A DNA stretch of 64,000 bases from Pedobacter lusitanus (GTDB lineage Bacteria > Bacteroidota > Bacteroidia > Sphingobacteriales > Sphingobacteriaceae): contig NZ_CP157278.1 of assembly GCF_040026395.1 (NCBI RefSeq), positions 3,162,001 through 3,226,000 of the forward strand. Direction: 5' to 3'. Below, one piece after another: positions 44,444 through 54,457 of this stretch. Within the stretch, counting starts at the first letter, position 1. Each line of letters opens with the position of its first letter. The translations under genes were made by a program, and so were the position numbers. Under the pieces are notes generated by a model. That model did not search any database and was not told where the DNA came from. It saw nothing but the letters and a program-made list of their open reading frames with translations.

Positions 44444-45226
44444 TTAGAACTTAATCTTAAAATGTTCTTTTACCTGTCCTTTTTTGAAATAAACCAGACC
44501 TATCCAGAACAGATCTACGGTGACAGTAACATCCGGATGATTCTTGATTTCTTCCCAGGCTTCCTTCATACCTTTACTCCAGTAAATATCATCGAAGATC
44601 AGTAAAGAATTTTCGTGTACTTTAGGCAGACACCAGTTGAAATAATTTATAGTGGCATCTTTGCGGTGATTACCATCGATATAAACAAAATCCAGCTTTC
44701 CGGCCTGTTTAATCACTTCAGGTAACAGTTCATCAAAATTTCCGACCTGCAGCTCTATGTTATCCAGCTTTAAATCCTGAAAATTCTCATAGGCTTTTTT
44801 TGCCGTTTCGGGACATCCTTCAATAGTGAGGATATCTGCTTCAGGACAGGCACGGGATAAATAGGCAGTAGTAATCCCTAAGCAGGTACCCAGTTCAATC
44901 AGGTTGGCTGGCTTGCTGTTTTTTGCCAGGCGATAAATCAGCTGCGCCAGTTTTGGCGATTTTAAAGCATTTTTAGCAATCTCTTTTACCTTTTTTGTCC
45001 TGTTTTTATTCAGATGTGAACCTGCGCCAAGGTCAGTAACAGTGATTAATGCATCGTCATTTAAAAGTTTTTTTCTTTGTTCCTCAATGCCATTGTATTC
45101 AGTTTTGGAGTTAAAATCGTAAATTACCTCATCTACCAAATGGTAAACAAAAGGTGAATGAGTTCCATGTCTGCTTTTAGAGGTTAAACGATGCTTCAGA
45201 TAGTCGCTGATAAATTGTAATGCCAT
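44444..45226 (-). CDS. Class I SAM-dependent methyltransferase
   Basis: A 260-residue O-methyltransferase-like protein. Motif I reads NLIELGTCLGITTAYLS, followed by the acidic end of strand 2 (ILTIEGCPETAKKA), FVYIDGNHRKDATINYF and LIFDDIYWSKGM. The N-terminal 90 residues (SKSRHGTHSPFVYHLVDEVIYDF) are typical of a Bacteroidota subgroup. The substrate is unknown. The start at 45226 was chosen because a -7 box ends 5 bases upstream; the longer open frame from 45253 begins before that box. Confidence 0.85.
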   Translation of the reverse strand: MALQFISDYLKHRLTSKSRHGTHSPFVYHLVDEVIYDFNSKTEYNGIEEQRKKLLNDDALITVTDLGAGSHLNKNRTKKVKEIAKNALKSPKLAQLIYRLAKNSKPANLIELGTCLGITTAYLSRACPEADILTIEGCPETAKKAYENFQDLKLDNIELQVGNFDELLPEVIKQAGKLDFVYIDGNHRKDATINYFNWCLPKVHENSLLIFDDIYWSKGMKEAWEEIKNHPDVTVTVDLFWIGLVYFKKGQVKEHFKIKF

Positions 45227-45231
45227 AAATG

Positions 45232-45239
45232 CAAAAATA
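45232..45239 (-). promoter_or_regulatory. -7 box of the methyltransferase gene, leaderless arrangement
   Basis: The minus strand reads TATTTTTG, then 5 bases, then the ATG at 45226. The divergent gene starts only 46 bp away at 45272, so the two promoters must overlap or face each other closely. Confidence 0.5.
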
Positions 45240-45271
45240 GGTAAACGAAGCATTCTAATTGGTATTTTTTA

Positions 45272-46141
45272 ATGGAAAATAGTACAGAAATAAAAGCGCT
45301 GGTAAAATTACTCGATGATACAGATCCTGAAGTCTTCGAACAGGTAGAGAAACGGCTGCTTGAACATGGAACATCAGTGATTCATTTTCTGGAAACGGAA
45401 TGGGAGAAATCGCTTGATACCCTGCTGCAGGAAAGAATTGAAAATATCGTTCATCAGATTCAGTTCAACACTGTAAAAGAAGATCTTAATCTCTGGTATC
45501 AGAGCGGAGCATTTGATCTTTTACAGGGAGCGCTGGTTATTAACCGGTACCAGTATCCTGATCTTGACGAGCAAAAGGTAATTAACCACCTGGAAGAAAT
45601 CAAGAGAGAAATTTGGATGGGTCTTCAATATGAAATGAGCTCTGTAGAAAAGATTAAACTCATCAACCATATTTTCTATAATGTACACGGGTTCAAGGGC
45701 AATACCAAAAATCACCATGATCCGCAGAATTCCTATATCAACCAGGTCCTGGAAACCAAAAAAGGGAACCAGATTTCACTTGCTATTATCTATGCTACGA
45801 TAGCACAGAAACTGGATATTCCGGTCTATGGTGTTAATCTTCCGCAGCATTTTATCCTCGGCTATATTGATGAAAGCAAAATAGAAGAAAATGAATTTGG
45901 CGTTCTTTTTTATATCAATGCCTTCAACAAGGGAGCTATTTTTGGCAAACATGATGTAGACCAGTTTTTACGCCAGTTAAATCTGCAGCCTTTACCGGGA
46001 TTTTATGCACCATGCAGTAATGTCGAAATTATACGCAGAATTATACGTAACCTGATATCGGCCTATGAGAATCTGGGCAGTACAGAAAAAGTGGAAGAAT
46101 TGAAACAACTACAGGATATCCTGATTGGCAGCGACATTTAA
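45272..46141 (+). CDS. SirB1/transglutaminase-like family protein
   Basis: A 289-residue protein. The core NSYINQVLETKKGNQISLAIIYATIAQKLDIPVYGVNLPQHFILGY matches the SirB1 (transglutaminase-like, inactive) family, where Ser replaces the Cys nucleophile and the His of PxHF is kept. The N-terminal part is helical (LVKLLDDTDPEVFEQVEKRLLEHG). The function is unknown. It is divergent from the methyltransferase gene by 45 bp and converges with the esterase gene 7 bp away. Confidence 0.8.
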   Translation: MENSTEIKALVKLLDDTDPEVFEQVEKRLLEHGTSVIHFLETEWEKSLDTLLQERIENIVHQIQFNTVKEDLNLWYQSGAFDLLQGALVINRYQYPDLDEQKVINHLEEIKREIWMGLQYEMSSVEKIKLINHIFYNVHGFKGNTKNHHDPQNSYINQVLETKKGNQISLAIIYATIAQKLDIPVYGVNLPQHFILGYIDESKIEENEFGVLFYINAFNKGAIFGKHDVDQFLRQLNLQPLPGFYAPCSNVEIIRRIIRNLISAYENLGSTEKVEELKQLQDILIGSDI

Positions 46142-46148
46142 GCCGTCT

Positions 46149-47069
46149 TTAATCCAGCAGATGATTTGCTGACATCCACTCCTGCAAACGCATAAACCAT
46201 TCGTCAGAAGTCTTTTTGTTATGCATGCCGTAACCATGTCCGCCCGCCTGATAGAGATGAGTCTCTACAGGAACTTTATGTTTTACCATTGCCTGGGTAA
46301 ATAAAATGGTATTTTCAACTGGTACGGTATCATCATCATTTGCGTGCACCAGAAAAGTAACCGGTGTCTGTGCATTGACATGAAGTTCATTGGAAAAGTA
46401 TTCTTTTTGTGCCTCTACGGCATTAGGGCCGATCAGCTTTTTCACAGAACCCGTATGCGCTGAGGCTGTAAAACTGATTACAGGATAGATTAGAATTGCA
46501 AAATCGGGTCTCAGGTTTGTCCCTTCTGTAGCTTTGTTCTTACGGTCTTCATAATGAACAGCAAGCGAAGCGGCAAGATGTCCGCCGGCCGAAAAACCCA
46601 TAATTCCGACTTTGGCAGGATTAATATTCCAGGAAGCAGCATTTTTACGTACCAGGTAAATTGCCTGCTGGACGTCCTGCAAAGGGCCGCTTGATTTATC
46701 TACCATAATGGTGTCATTTGGCAGACGATATTTCAATACGAAGGCTGTTACACCCATTGCAGCAAATCTGCGGGCTACTTCATCTCCTTCATGATCGGTA
46801 GCCAGAAATGCATAGCCACCACCCGGGCAGATAATTACCGCAGTCCCGTTTGCTTTAAGCGGATCCGGTTTATAAAGACTGAGCGAAGGATCAGTTACCT
46901 TGCTCAGTCCAAAAACTTTACCTTTGATGATTGTTTCCTTTTCTTTATAAGCTGAAGGTGCAGGTTTTGCTCCGGGTATTTTCCCTGAATACAGCTTCAT
47001 TACTTCCTGAGCTTGTCCGATATTCACCCCTGTTATCATAATTAAAAGTAACAACCAGTTTTTATTCAT
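46149..47069 (-). CDS. Exported alpha/beta-hydrolase (acetylxylan-esterase-like)
   Basis: A 306-residue protein with a signal peptide (cleavage near IGQAQ) and an alpha/beta-hydrolase fold of the BD-FAE / Axe type: oxyanion segment IICPGGGYAFLA, nucleophile elbow GFSAGGHLA, acid in VHANDDDTVP and His in QAGGHGYGMH. The full triad is present, so activity on acetylated sugars or other esters is likely. Its ATG overlaps the prfB stop (TAATG), which implies translational coupling to prfB. Confidence 0.87.
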   Translation of the reverse strand: MNKNWLLLLIMITGVNIGQAQEVMKLYSGKIPGAKPAPSAYKEKETIIKGKVFGLSKVTDPSLSLYKPDPLKANGTAVIICPGGGYAFLATDHEGDEVARRFAAMGVTAFVLKYRLPNDTIMVDKSSGPLQDVQQAIYLVRKNAASWNINPAKVGIMGFSAGGHLAASLAVHYEDRKNKATEGTNLRPDFAILIYPVISFTASAHTGSVKKLIGPNAVEAQKEYFSNELHVNAQTPVTFLVHANDDDTVPVENTILFTQAMVKHKVPVETHLYQAGGHGYGMHNKKTSDEWFMRLQEWMSANHLLD

Positions 47070-48146
47070 TAGAATTCCATTAAATAAGCTTTCAAAAAGT
47101 CATTCAGTTCTCCATCAAGAACTGCCTGGGCATTTGAAGTTTCATAATTGGTTCTCAGATCTTTAACCAGTTTATACGGATGTAAGACATAGTTTCTGAT
47201 TTGTGATCCCCATTCGATTTTCATCTTTGATCCTTCAACTGCTGCAGAAGCCAGCATTCTCTCGCGCATAACCGCTTCATACAATTGTGATTTAAGCAAT
47301 CGCAGGGCATTTTCTTTATTTTGAAGCTGTGATCGTGATTCCTGGTTTTTAATAACAATACCTGAAGGTTTGTGATACAGACGTACGGCTGTTTCCACCT
47401 TATTCACATTTTGTCCTCCGGCTCCACCTGAACGGAAAGTTTCAAATTCTATATCTGCATCCCTGATTTCAATTTCAATAGTATCATCCACTAAAGGATA
47501 AACATATACTGAAGCAAATGAAGTATGACGGCGTGCATTAGAATCAAAAGGTGAAATACGTACCAGGCGGTGGACTCCGTTTTCTCCTTTCAGATAGCCA
47601 TAAGAGAAATCTCCGGCAAACTGCAGGGTTACAGATTTAACACCTGTTACCTCACCCGGCTGGAAATCCTGCTCAGTTACCTTGTAACCATTCTTTTCTC
47701 CCCACATGATATACATCCGCATCAGCATGGCTGCCCAGTCACAGCTTTCGGTTCCACCGGCTCCGGCTGTAATCTGCATTACCGCATTCAGCTGATCTTC
47801 CTTGCTGCTCAGCATGTTCTTCAATTCCAGATCCTCGATCAGGTGCAGACACTTTTCATACTGCTCCTCCATCTCCTCATTGGTCGCATCTCCGGACTGC
47901 AGAAAATCAAACAGTACCTGTGTATCTTCAAATTCAGTGTTAACTTTCTGCCAGGCATCAGTCCACACTTTCTTAGCATTCATTTCTGCTAAGTGCTTTT
48001 CAGCCTTTTTGGGATCGTCCCAAAAATCTGGTTGTAAGGTAAGCTCCTGTTCTATATAAATAGCTTCGAGTCGGGTTTCGACGTCAAAGATGCCTCCTCA
48101 GCGACGCTACTCTGTCCCTTAAATCCTGTATTTGTTCTTTTGTCAT
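47069..48146 (-). CDS. prfB: Peptide chain release factor 2 with programmed +1 frameshift
   Basis: RF2 recognises UGA and UAA. The gene begins at 48146 and encodes 20 residues ([20 protein letters not shown]) before an in-frame UGA at 48086-48084. An internal Shine-Dalgarno-like AGGAGG precedes the slip site CTT TGA C. Shifting +1 at CUU-U continues as [10 protein letters not shown] and runs to 47069, giving about 358 residues, normal for RF2. The main part has the GGQ motif in [15 protein letters not shown]. This is the classical autoregulatory recoding of prfB. The start follows a -7 box by 5 bases. The segment from 47983 downward is open without the shift. Confidence 0.95.
48077..48098 (-). 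promoter_or_regulatory. prfB recoding site
   Basis: On the minus strand AGGAGG, CAT, CTT TGA C: an SD-like element 3 bases before the slippery CTT codon (48089-48087), the UGA stop (48086-48084) and the +1 codon GAC (48085-48083). All parts of the known RF2 frameshift signal are present. Confidence 0.93.
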
Positions 48147-48151
48147 AATCA

Positions 48152-48159
48152 CAAATATA
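48152..48159 (-). promoter_or_regulatory. -7 box of prfB, leaderless arrangement
   Basis: The minus strand reads TATATTTG, then 5 bases, then the prfB ATG at 48146. Confidence 0.5.
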
Positions 48160-48184
48160 TAAATATTAAGCAGGCTATAAACAC

Positions 48185-48219
48185 AAAAGGCTATCTGAAT
48201 AATATTCAGATAGCCTTTT
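48185..48219 (-). terminator. Terminator after the DUF937 gene
   Basis: Perfect 15-bp arms (48185-48199 and 48205-48219) around a 5-base loop with T-rich end on the minus strand, 18 bp past the DUF937 stop. Confidence 0.8.
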
Positions 48220-48237
48220 ACAAAATTAATTATGTGC

Positions 48238-48741
48238 TTAGCTAAAAAGTCCTTTAAGCTTATCTACAATACCGCCACCCTGAGCACCAGCTTCGCCTTC
48301 TTTGGCACTGGTAAACAGATTTGTCAGATCAGATAATTCAAATTTTCCGTCAGGACCAGATATTTTACTCAATACATCTTTGATATCAAAAGAGCTGTCA
48401 TTAGGATCATTTGTTTTATTAATGAATTTGCTGATAATACCCGGAATAACAGAGGCAGCAATTCCTTTAGCAGATTCCAGATTAATGCCCATACCTGCCA
48501 GTTTATCAATAAAACCTGCTGAAGCATCCTGTACAACCGCGCTTCCTTCAACATTTCCACCTTTGAATGCGTCAACAAGACCACCAATGTTACCAGAAGT
48601 CAGTTGTTGTTTTAAAGCATCGATGATAGAACCCGAAGCAGCAGAAATAGCGGCTTCATTATGCTCATTAGGAATAGCAGTATTATTTACGATAGCATCC
48701 TGAGTACTATCTTTAACTAATTGATTTAAGTTTTCTAACAT
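48238..48741 (-). CDS. DUF937-like protein
   Basis: A 167-residue, Gly- and Ala-rich, mostly helical protein: LNQLVKDSTQDAIVNN, IIDALKQQLTSGNIGGLVDAF, GFIDKLAGMGINLESAKGIA and a C-terminal KLKGLF. This matches DUF937/YidB-like proteins of unknown function. No signal peptide. It stands alone with a terminator downstream and a long A/T-rich upstream region. Confidence 0.72.
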   Translation of the reverse strand: MLENLNQLVKDSTQDAIVNNTAIPNEHNEAAISAASGSIIDALKQQLTSGNIGGLVDAFKGGNVEGSAVVQDASAGFIDKLAGMGINLESAKGIAASVIPGIISKFINKTNDPNDSSFDIKDVLSKISGPDGKFELSDLTNLFTSAKEGEAGAQGGGIVDKLKGLFS

Positions 48742-50723
<1,982 letters not shown>

Positions 50724-50736
50724 TTTCTGATAAAAC

Positions 50737-50774
50737 AAAACTTAACAGTCTGCTAAAGCGGCTGTTAAGTTTTT
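50737..50774 (+). terminator. Terminator after pgi
   Basis: Perfect 12-bp arms (50737-50748 and 50762-50773) ending in a T-run. Confidence 0.8.
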
Positions 50775-50800
50775 AAAAACATATACTTATAACGTTTTCA

Positions 50801-50833
50801 TTTGTGTATATTGAGTTGCTTTTTAAACCTTTG
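50801..50833 (+). promoter_or_regulatory. Promoter of the DUF4251-sulfatase unit
   Basis: A -33 TTTG (50801-50804) and a -7 AACCTTTG (one mismatch to TAnnTTTG, 50826-50833) are 21 bases apart, giving a leader of about 40 bases. Confidence 0.4.
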
Positions 50834-50877
50834 TATCAAAAGTCTCTCTTATTCATACACACATAAATTAAATACAA

Positions 50878-51414
50878 ATGGAAACGTTTAAAAACTTATT
50901 AATCCTCACACTGCTTTTTTCAGGTTTGCAGCTGAAAGCACAAACCAGTCAGGAAACAACAGCAAAAGTTATTAATGAAAAGAACTATGTATTTTCGGCT
51001 ACGAGTGCAAGTCCTTTAAATGTAACAGATATCAATAATGTAATGAGTAAGATGCCTGGTTATACCGGCGGAGGCAATATCAACCTCAACGGCTCTAATT
51101 ATGACCTTTCGGTAACACCAGACAGCGTAGTTGCTTATCTTCCTTATTATGGCCGTTCCTTTACTCCTAAACTGGGAGATCCCAACGATAGCGGCATCAA
51201 ATTCAAATCTAAAAACTTTACTTACAAAAGCACTAAAACAAAAAAGGGCAACTGGACAATTCTGATTAATCCAAAAGACGTTAAAGACAATTATAATCTG
51301 ACGCTTTCTGTCACTAAAACAGGCAATGCCACATTAACAATAACAAGTAATAGTCAGCAGTCAATTTCCTACAACGGGAACATAACCGAACCTAAGCCCA
51401 AAAAAGATAAATAA
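50878..51414 (+). CDS. Exported DUF4251 protein
   Basis: A 178-residue protein with a signal peptide (cleavage near LKAQ, residue 22). KNYVFSATSASP, LNGSNYDLSVTPDSVVAYLPYYGRSF and the C-terminal strands match DUF4251, a Bacteroidota family of periplasmic or surface proteins with no known function. It ends with a lysine-rich tail. The sulfatase gene follows 15 bp downstream. Confidence 0.82.
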   Translation: METFKNLLILTLLFSGLQLKAQTSQETTAKVINEKNYVFSATSASPLNVTDINNVMSKMPGYTGGGNINLNGSNYDLSVTPDSVVAYLPYYGRSFTPKLGDPNDSGIKFKSKNFTYKSTKTKKGNWTILINPKDVKDNYNLTLSVTKTGNATLTITSNSQQSISYNGNITEPKPKKDK

Positions 51415-51429
51415 TTTGAAAAACAAAGA

Positions 51430-52974
51430 ATGAAAAACAAAATAAAAGGGCTGTTTATATTTCTTTGCTTATTAGGACCATATCAGGGAATAGCACAGTC
51501 AGCTCTGCAGAATAAACCTAACGTTATTTTTTTTCTGGTAGATGATATGGGATGGCAGGATACATCAGTCCCTTTCTGGGAAAAGATTACACCGGCAAAT
51601 CAAAAATTCCATACACCAAACATGGAGAAGCTTGCAGCCTCTTCTATGAAATTTACACAGGCTTATGCCAATTCGGTATGCACTCCAACACGGGTAAGTT
51701 TTCTCACCGGCATGAATGCTGCCCGGCACCGGGTTACAAACTGGACATCTGCAAAAAATGAAACTGTAGATTATCCCGACGATAAATTATCTCCTCCAAA
51801 ATGGAATGTCAATGGATTATCCCCGGTAAAAGGTAATGAACGAAGTGTTTATGCAACTACATTACCTCAACTGTTAGCAGAAAATGGCTATTATACGATT
51901 CAATGTGGTAAAGCTCATTTTGGGGCTTACGGAACCATTGGAGCGAATCCACTGAAACTTGGTTTTGTAAAAAATGTAGGTGGAAGCGCTGCTGGTCATC
52001 CGGCATCTTACCTGGCCGAAGATGATTTTGGATATAACCCGGAAAAATATATCGTGCAGGCTGACATCCCCAATATGAAAAAGTACTGGCATACCAATAC
52101 CTTTTTAACGGAGGATCTGACAGCAGAAGCAAAATTGGCCATGGATACGGCACAAATGATAAAGAAACCATTTTTTCTCTATATGTCGCATTATGCAGTA
52201 CACCTGCCATACCAGGCTGACAAACGTTTTATACAACCTTATCTGGACAGAGGCCTGACCAAACCTGAAGCAGCTTACGCGGCACTGATTGAAGGAATGG
52301 ATCATAGTTTAGGTGAACTTATGCAATATCTGGAACAGCATAAGCTGACAAAAAACACTATCATAGTTTTTATGTCTGATAATGGCGGCTTTTCGCATGC
52401 GCCACGCGAAGGTGCAGAGAATACTCAGAATTATCCCTTAAGGGGCGGTAAAGGGTCATTGTATGAAGGCGGGGTAAGAGAACCTCTTATCGTACGCTGG
52501 CCCGGGGTGACTAAACCAGGAAGTACCAGCAAACAGTATGTTCGTATAGAGGACTTTTACCCGACGCTATTGGAAGTGGCAGGAATCAAGCATTATAAGA
52601 CGGTACAGAAAGTAGATGGCGTAAGTATGACGTCTTATTTAAAAGATCCTGAAAAACTTGATACGGGGCGTGTAATGATCTGGAATTACCCTAATAACTG
52701 GACCGGCGGAAAATCAAACCGGAACCACTCCTGGGCAACTTCACTGAGAAAGGGAGACTGGAAATTAATCTATTTTGAAAAAGAAGGAAAACTGGAACTC
52801 TACAATCTTAAAGATGATATTCAGGAGAGCAGGGATTTAGCTGCTACCTTACCGGTACTTACTCAAAAACTAGCCCGGATTTTAACTGCAAAACTAAAAG
52901 ATTGTGACGCTCAGCTACCACTGGACAAAACTACAGGTAAAATAGTCCCGATGCCAGATCAGCTGACAGATTGA
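51430..52974 (+). CDS. Exported arylsulfatase-family enzyme (Cys-type)
   Basis: A 514-residue sulfatase with a signal peptide (cleavage near GIAQS). The metal site VDDMGW and the modification motif C84-T-P-T-R (CxPxR) identify a Cys-type sulfatase whose Cys must be converted to formylglycine. Further marks are CGKAHFG, SHYAVHLP and FMSDNGG with metal ligands. It would remove sulfate from glycans or other esters outside the cytoplasm. No dedicated maturase is encoded nearby; the GldK fold at 1-581 is unlikely to do this. It converges with the glutaminyl cyclase gene. Confidence 0.92.
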   Translation: MKNKIKGLFIFLCLLGPYQGIAQSALQNKPNVIFFLVDDMGWQDTSVPFWEKITPANQKFHTPNMEKLAASSMKFTQAYANSVCTPTRVSFLTGMNAARHRVTNWTSAKNETVDYPDDKLSPPKWNVNGLSPVKGNERSVYATTLPQLLAENGYYTIQCGKAHFGAYGTIGANPLKLGFVKNVGGSAAGHPASYLAEDDFGYNPEKYIVQADIPNMKKYWHTNTFLTEDLTAEAKLAMDTAQMIKKPFFLYMSHYAVHLPYQADKRFIQPYLDRGLTKPEAAYAALIEGMDHSLGELMQYLEQHKLTKNTIIVFMSDNGGFSHAPREGAENTQNYPLRGGKGSLYEGGVREPLIVRWPGVTKPGSTSKQYVRIEDFYPTLLEVAGIKHYKTVQKVDGVSMTSYLKDPEKLDTGRVMIWNYPNNWTGGKSNRNHSWATSLRKGDWKLIYFEKEGKLELYNLKDDIQESRDLAATLPVLTQKLARILTAKLKDCDAQLPLDKTTGKIVPMPDQLTD

Positions 52975-53019
52975 AAACCTGCTAAGATCTTTTGAAAAAT
53001 AATATGGCAATCCTGTCTG

Positions 53020-54111
53020 CTATCCCTTTGGAACCAGTTGTATCTGGAACAATTTACTAAATTTCTTACCTGTAACAAAAAGACGTTTACCAGCAGCATC
53101 CCAGGCAATACCATTCAGGACGTCTGTATTAGGGAATCTATCTTTTGCAGGCAATATTCCGGTAAGATCAATATAACTCACCACAGAGCCGCTTTTAGGG
53201 TCTATAATAGCAATTTTATCGGTCTGATAGATATTGGCGTAAATTTTACCATCAACATACTCCAGTTCATTCAGCTGATCTACCGGCCCGTTGTTATCAT
53301 AAACATCAACAAAACTTTCTTCTTTATAGTTGTCTTTGTTTAAAAACCAGATTCTGTTAGTCCCGTCAGACTTGATGATACGTTTTCCATCAAATGCAAG
53401 TCCCCAGCCTTCTCTGCTGTTCTGATAAGGAAAAGTTCCCAGCTGTTTTAAAGATTTGGCATCATAAACAAAACCCACATCTTCTTTCCAGGTCAGCAAA
53501 ATGATTTTATCACCTATCAGCGTAGAACCTTCACCAAAAAATTTCTCCTCCAGATCAATCTTAGGCGATGCTTTACCGGTTTGCAGATTAACCCATTTTA
53601 GCGTAGAAAAACCATATTCACCGCTACTTTCCAGCAAACGTCCGTTATGATACTCCAGACCCTGCGTATACGAACTTGTATCATGAGGAAATGTATTGAT
53701 AACCTTATAGCTGAACTGACTAGGTTTAATTGCTGATTTCAATACGATATTGATAGTAACGGTATCTTTTTTCGAACCGTTATCTACAACAGCAGTGATC
53801 AGTTTATATCCCAGAGATAAGTCACCTGTTTTAATGGTTAGTGCCTCTGCGTTATTCTTTGTGCCGACTGGTTTACCATCCAGCAGATAATTAACACTGC
53901 CAATTTTAGCATCCGCAGGAACATCCAGCTGAACTTTTACATCCTCTCCCAGTCCATAACCCTGTCCCTGTTCAGGAGTTTTAAAGCTCAGTGTATCACT
54001 ATGACTTCCACCACTCTTACAGGAGATTACGAAAGTGATACCAGTAAGCGCACAAATCAGTAGTATTAATTTAGGTAATTTAACAAATGTATTAGTTTGG
54101 CCAGAATGCAT
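53020..54111 (-). CDS. Glutaminyl-peptide cyclotransferase (beta-propeller type), lipoprotein
   Basis: A 363-residue protein. MHSGQTNTFVKL leads into a hydrophobic stretch ending in a lipobox-like VISC, then an Ig-like segment and a five-bladed propeller: FPHDTSSYTQGLEYHNGRLLESSGEYG, LTWKEDVGFVYD, REGWGLAFDGKRI and NELEYVDGKIYANIY. These are the conserved marks of plant-type/bacterial QC, which cyclises N-terminal Gln to pyroglutamate. The start at 54111 gives a lipoprotein signal and overlaps the end of yraN by 20 bp; longer starts would overlap it more. Confidence 0.88.
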   Translation of the reverse strand: MHSGQTNTFVKLPKLILLICALTGITFVISCKSGGSHSDTLSFKTPEQGQGYGLGEDVKVQLDVPADAKIGSVNYLLDGKPVGTKNNAEALTIKTGDLSLGYKLITAVVDNGSKKDTVTINIVLKSAIKPSQFSYKVINTFPHDTSSYTQGLEYHNGRLLESSGEYGFSTLKWVNLQTGKASPKIDLEEKFFGEGSTLIGDKIILLTWKEDVGFVYDAKSLKQLGTFPYQNSREGWGLAFDGKRIIKSDGTNRIWFLNKDNYKEESFVDVYDNNGPVDQLNELEYVDGKIYANIYQTDKIAIIDPKSGSVVSYIDLTGILPAKDRFPNTDVLNGIAWDAAGKRLFVTGKKFSKLFQIQLVPKG

Positions 54112-54454
54112 CTTCAATATGATTAATTTTATAAAGTTGTTCATTTTCAAAAACAATTGCAACAATATCGTACCGGATTTCCCCCTGATGGTTCTTTCTT
54201 TCGATATAAACGGATGAAGCAAAATCAAGTTGTTTCTCTTTTTTCCAGTCCACAAAATCCTCTGGTTCTCCGTGACTGACAGAGCTACGGGTTTTTACCT
54301 CAACGAAAATAAGCTTACTGTCATAAAAAGCAATAAGATCTATTTCTGCTCTTCTATGCACCCAGTTTCTTTCCAGAATATGGTAACCGCAGGATTCCAG
54401 ATAGCCTGCTGCAAGCAGCTCCCCCTTTCTTCCCAGTTCGTTATGTGCTGCCAT
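54092..54454 (-). CDS. yraN: YraN/UPF0102 family nuclease-like protein
   Basis: A 120-residue protein with NELGRKGELLAAGYLESCGYHILERNW, AEIDLIAFYDSKLIFVEVKTR and the C-terminal strands of a restriction-endonuclease-like fold. The D-(x)n-ExK residues of the fold are kept (EIDLIA and VEVK). The cellular role is unclear; a link to DNA repair or natural transformation has been proposed. It starts 3 bp after dnaG. Confidence 0.9.
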   Translation of the reverse strand: MAAHNELGRKGELLAAGYLESCGYHILERNWVHRRAEIDLIAFYDSKLIFVEVKTRSSVSHGEPEDFVDWKKEKQLDFASSVYIERKNHQGEIRYDIVAIVFENEQLYKINHIEDAFWPN

Positions 54455-54457
54455 GAG

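Noticed and set aside
47570..48059. Open frames on the plus strand antisense to prfB
   Set aside because: They have no family resemblance and are explained by the complementary strand of prfB.
48084..48086. Broken prfB (stop codon as mutation or sequencing error)
   Set aside because: The stop sits in the exact RF2 recoding context and the +1 frame restores a normal RF2, so it is programmed.
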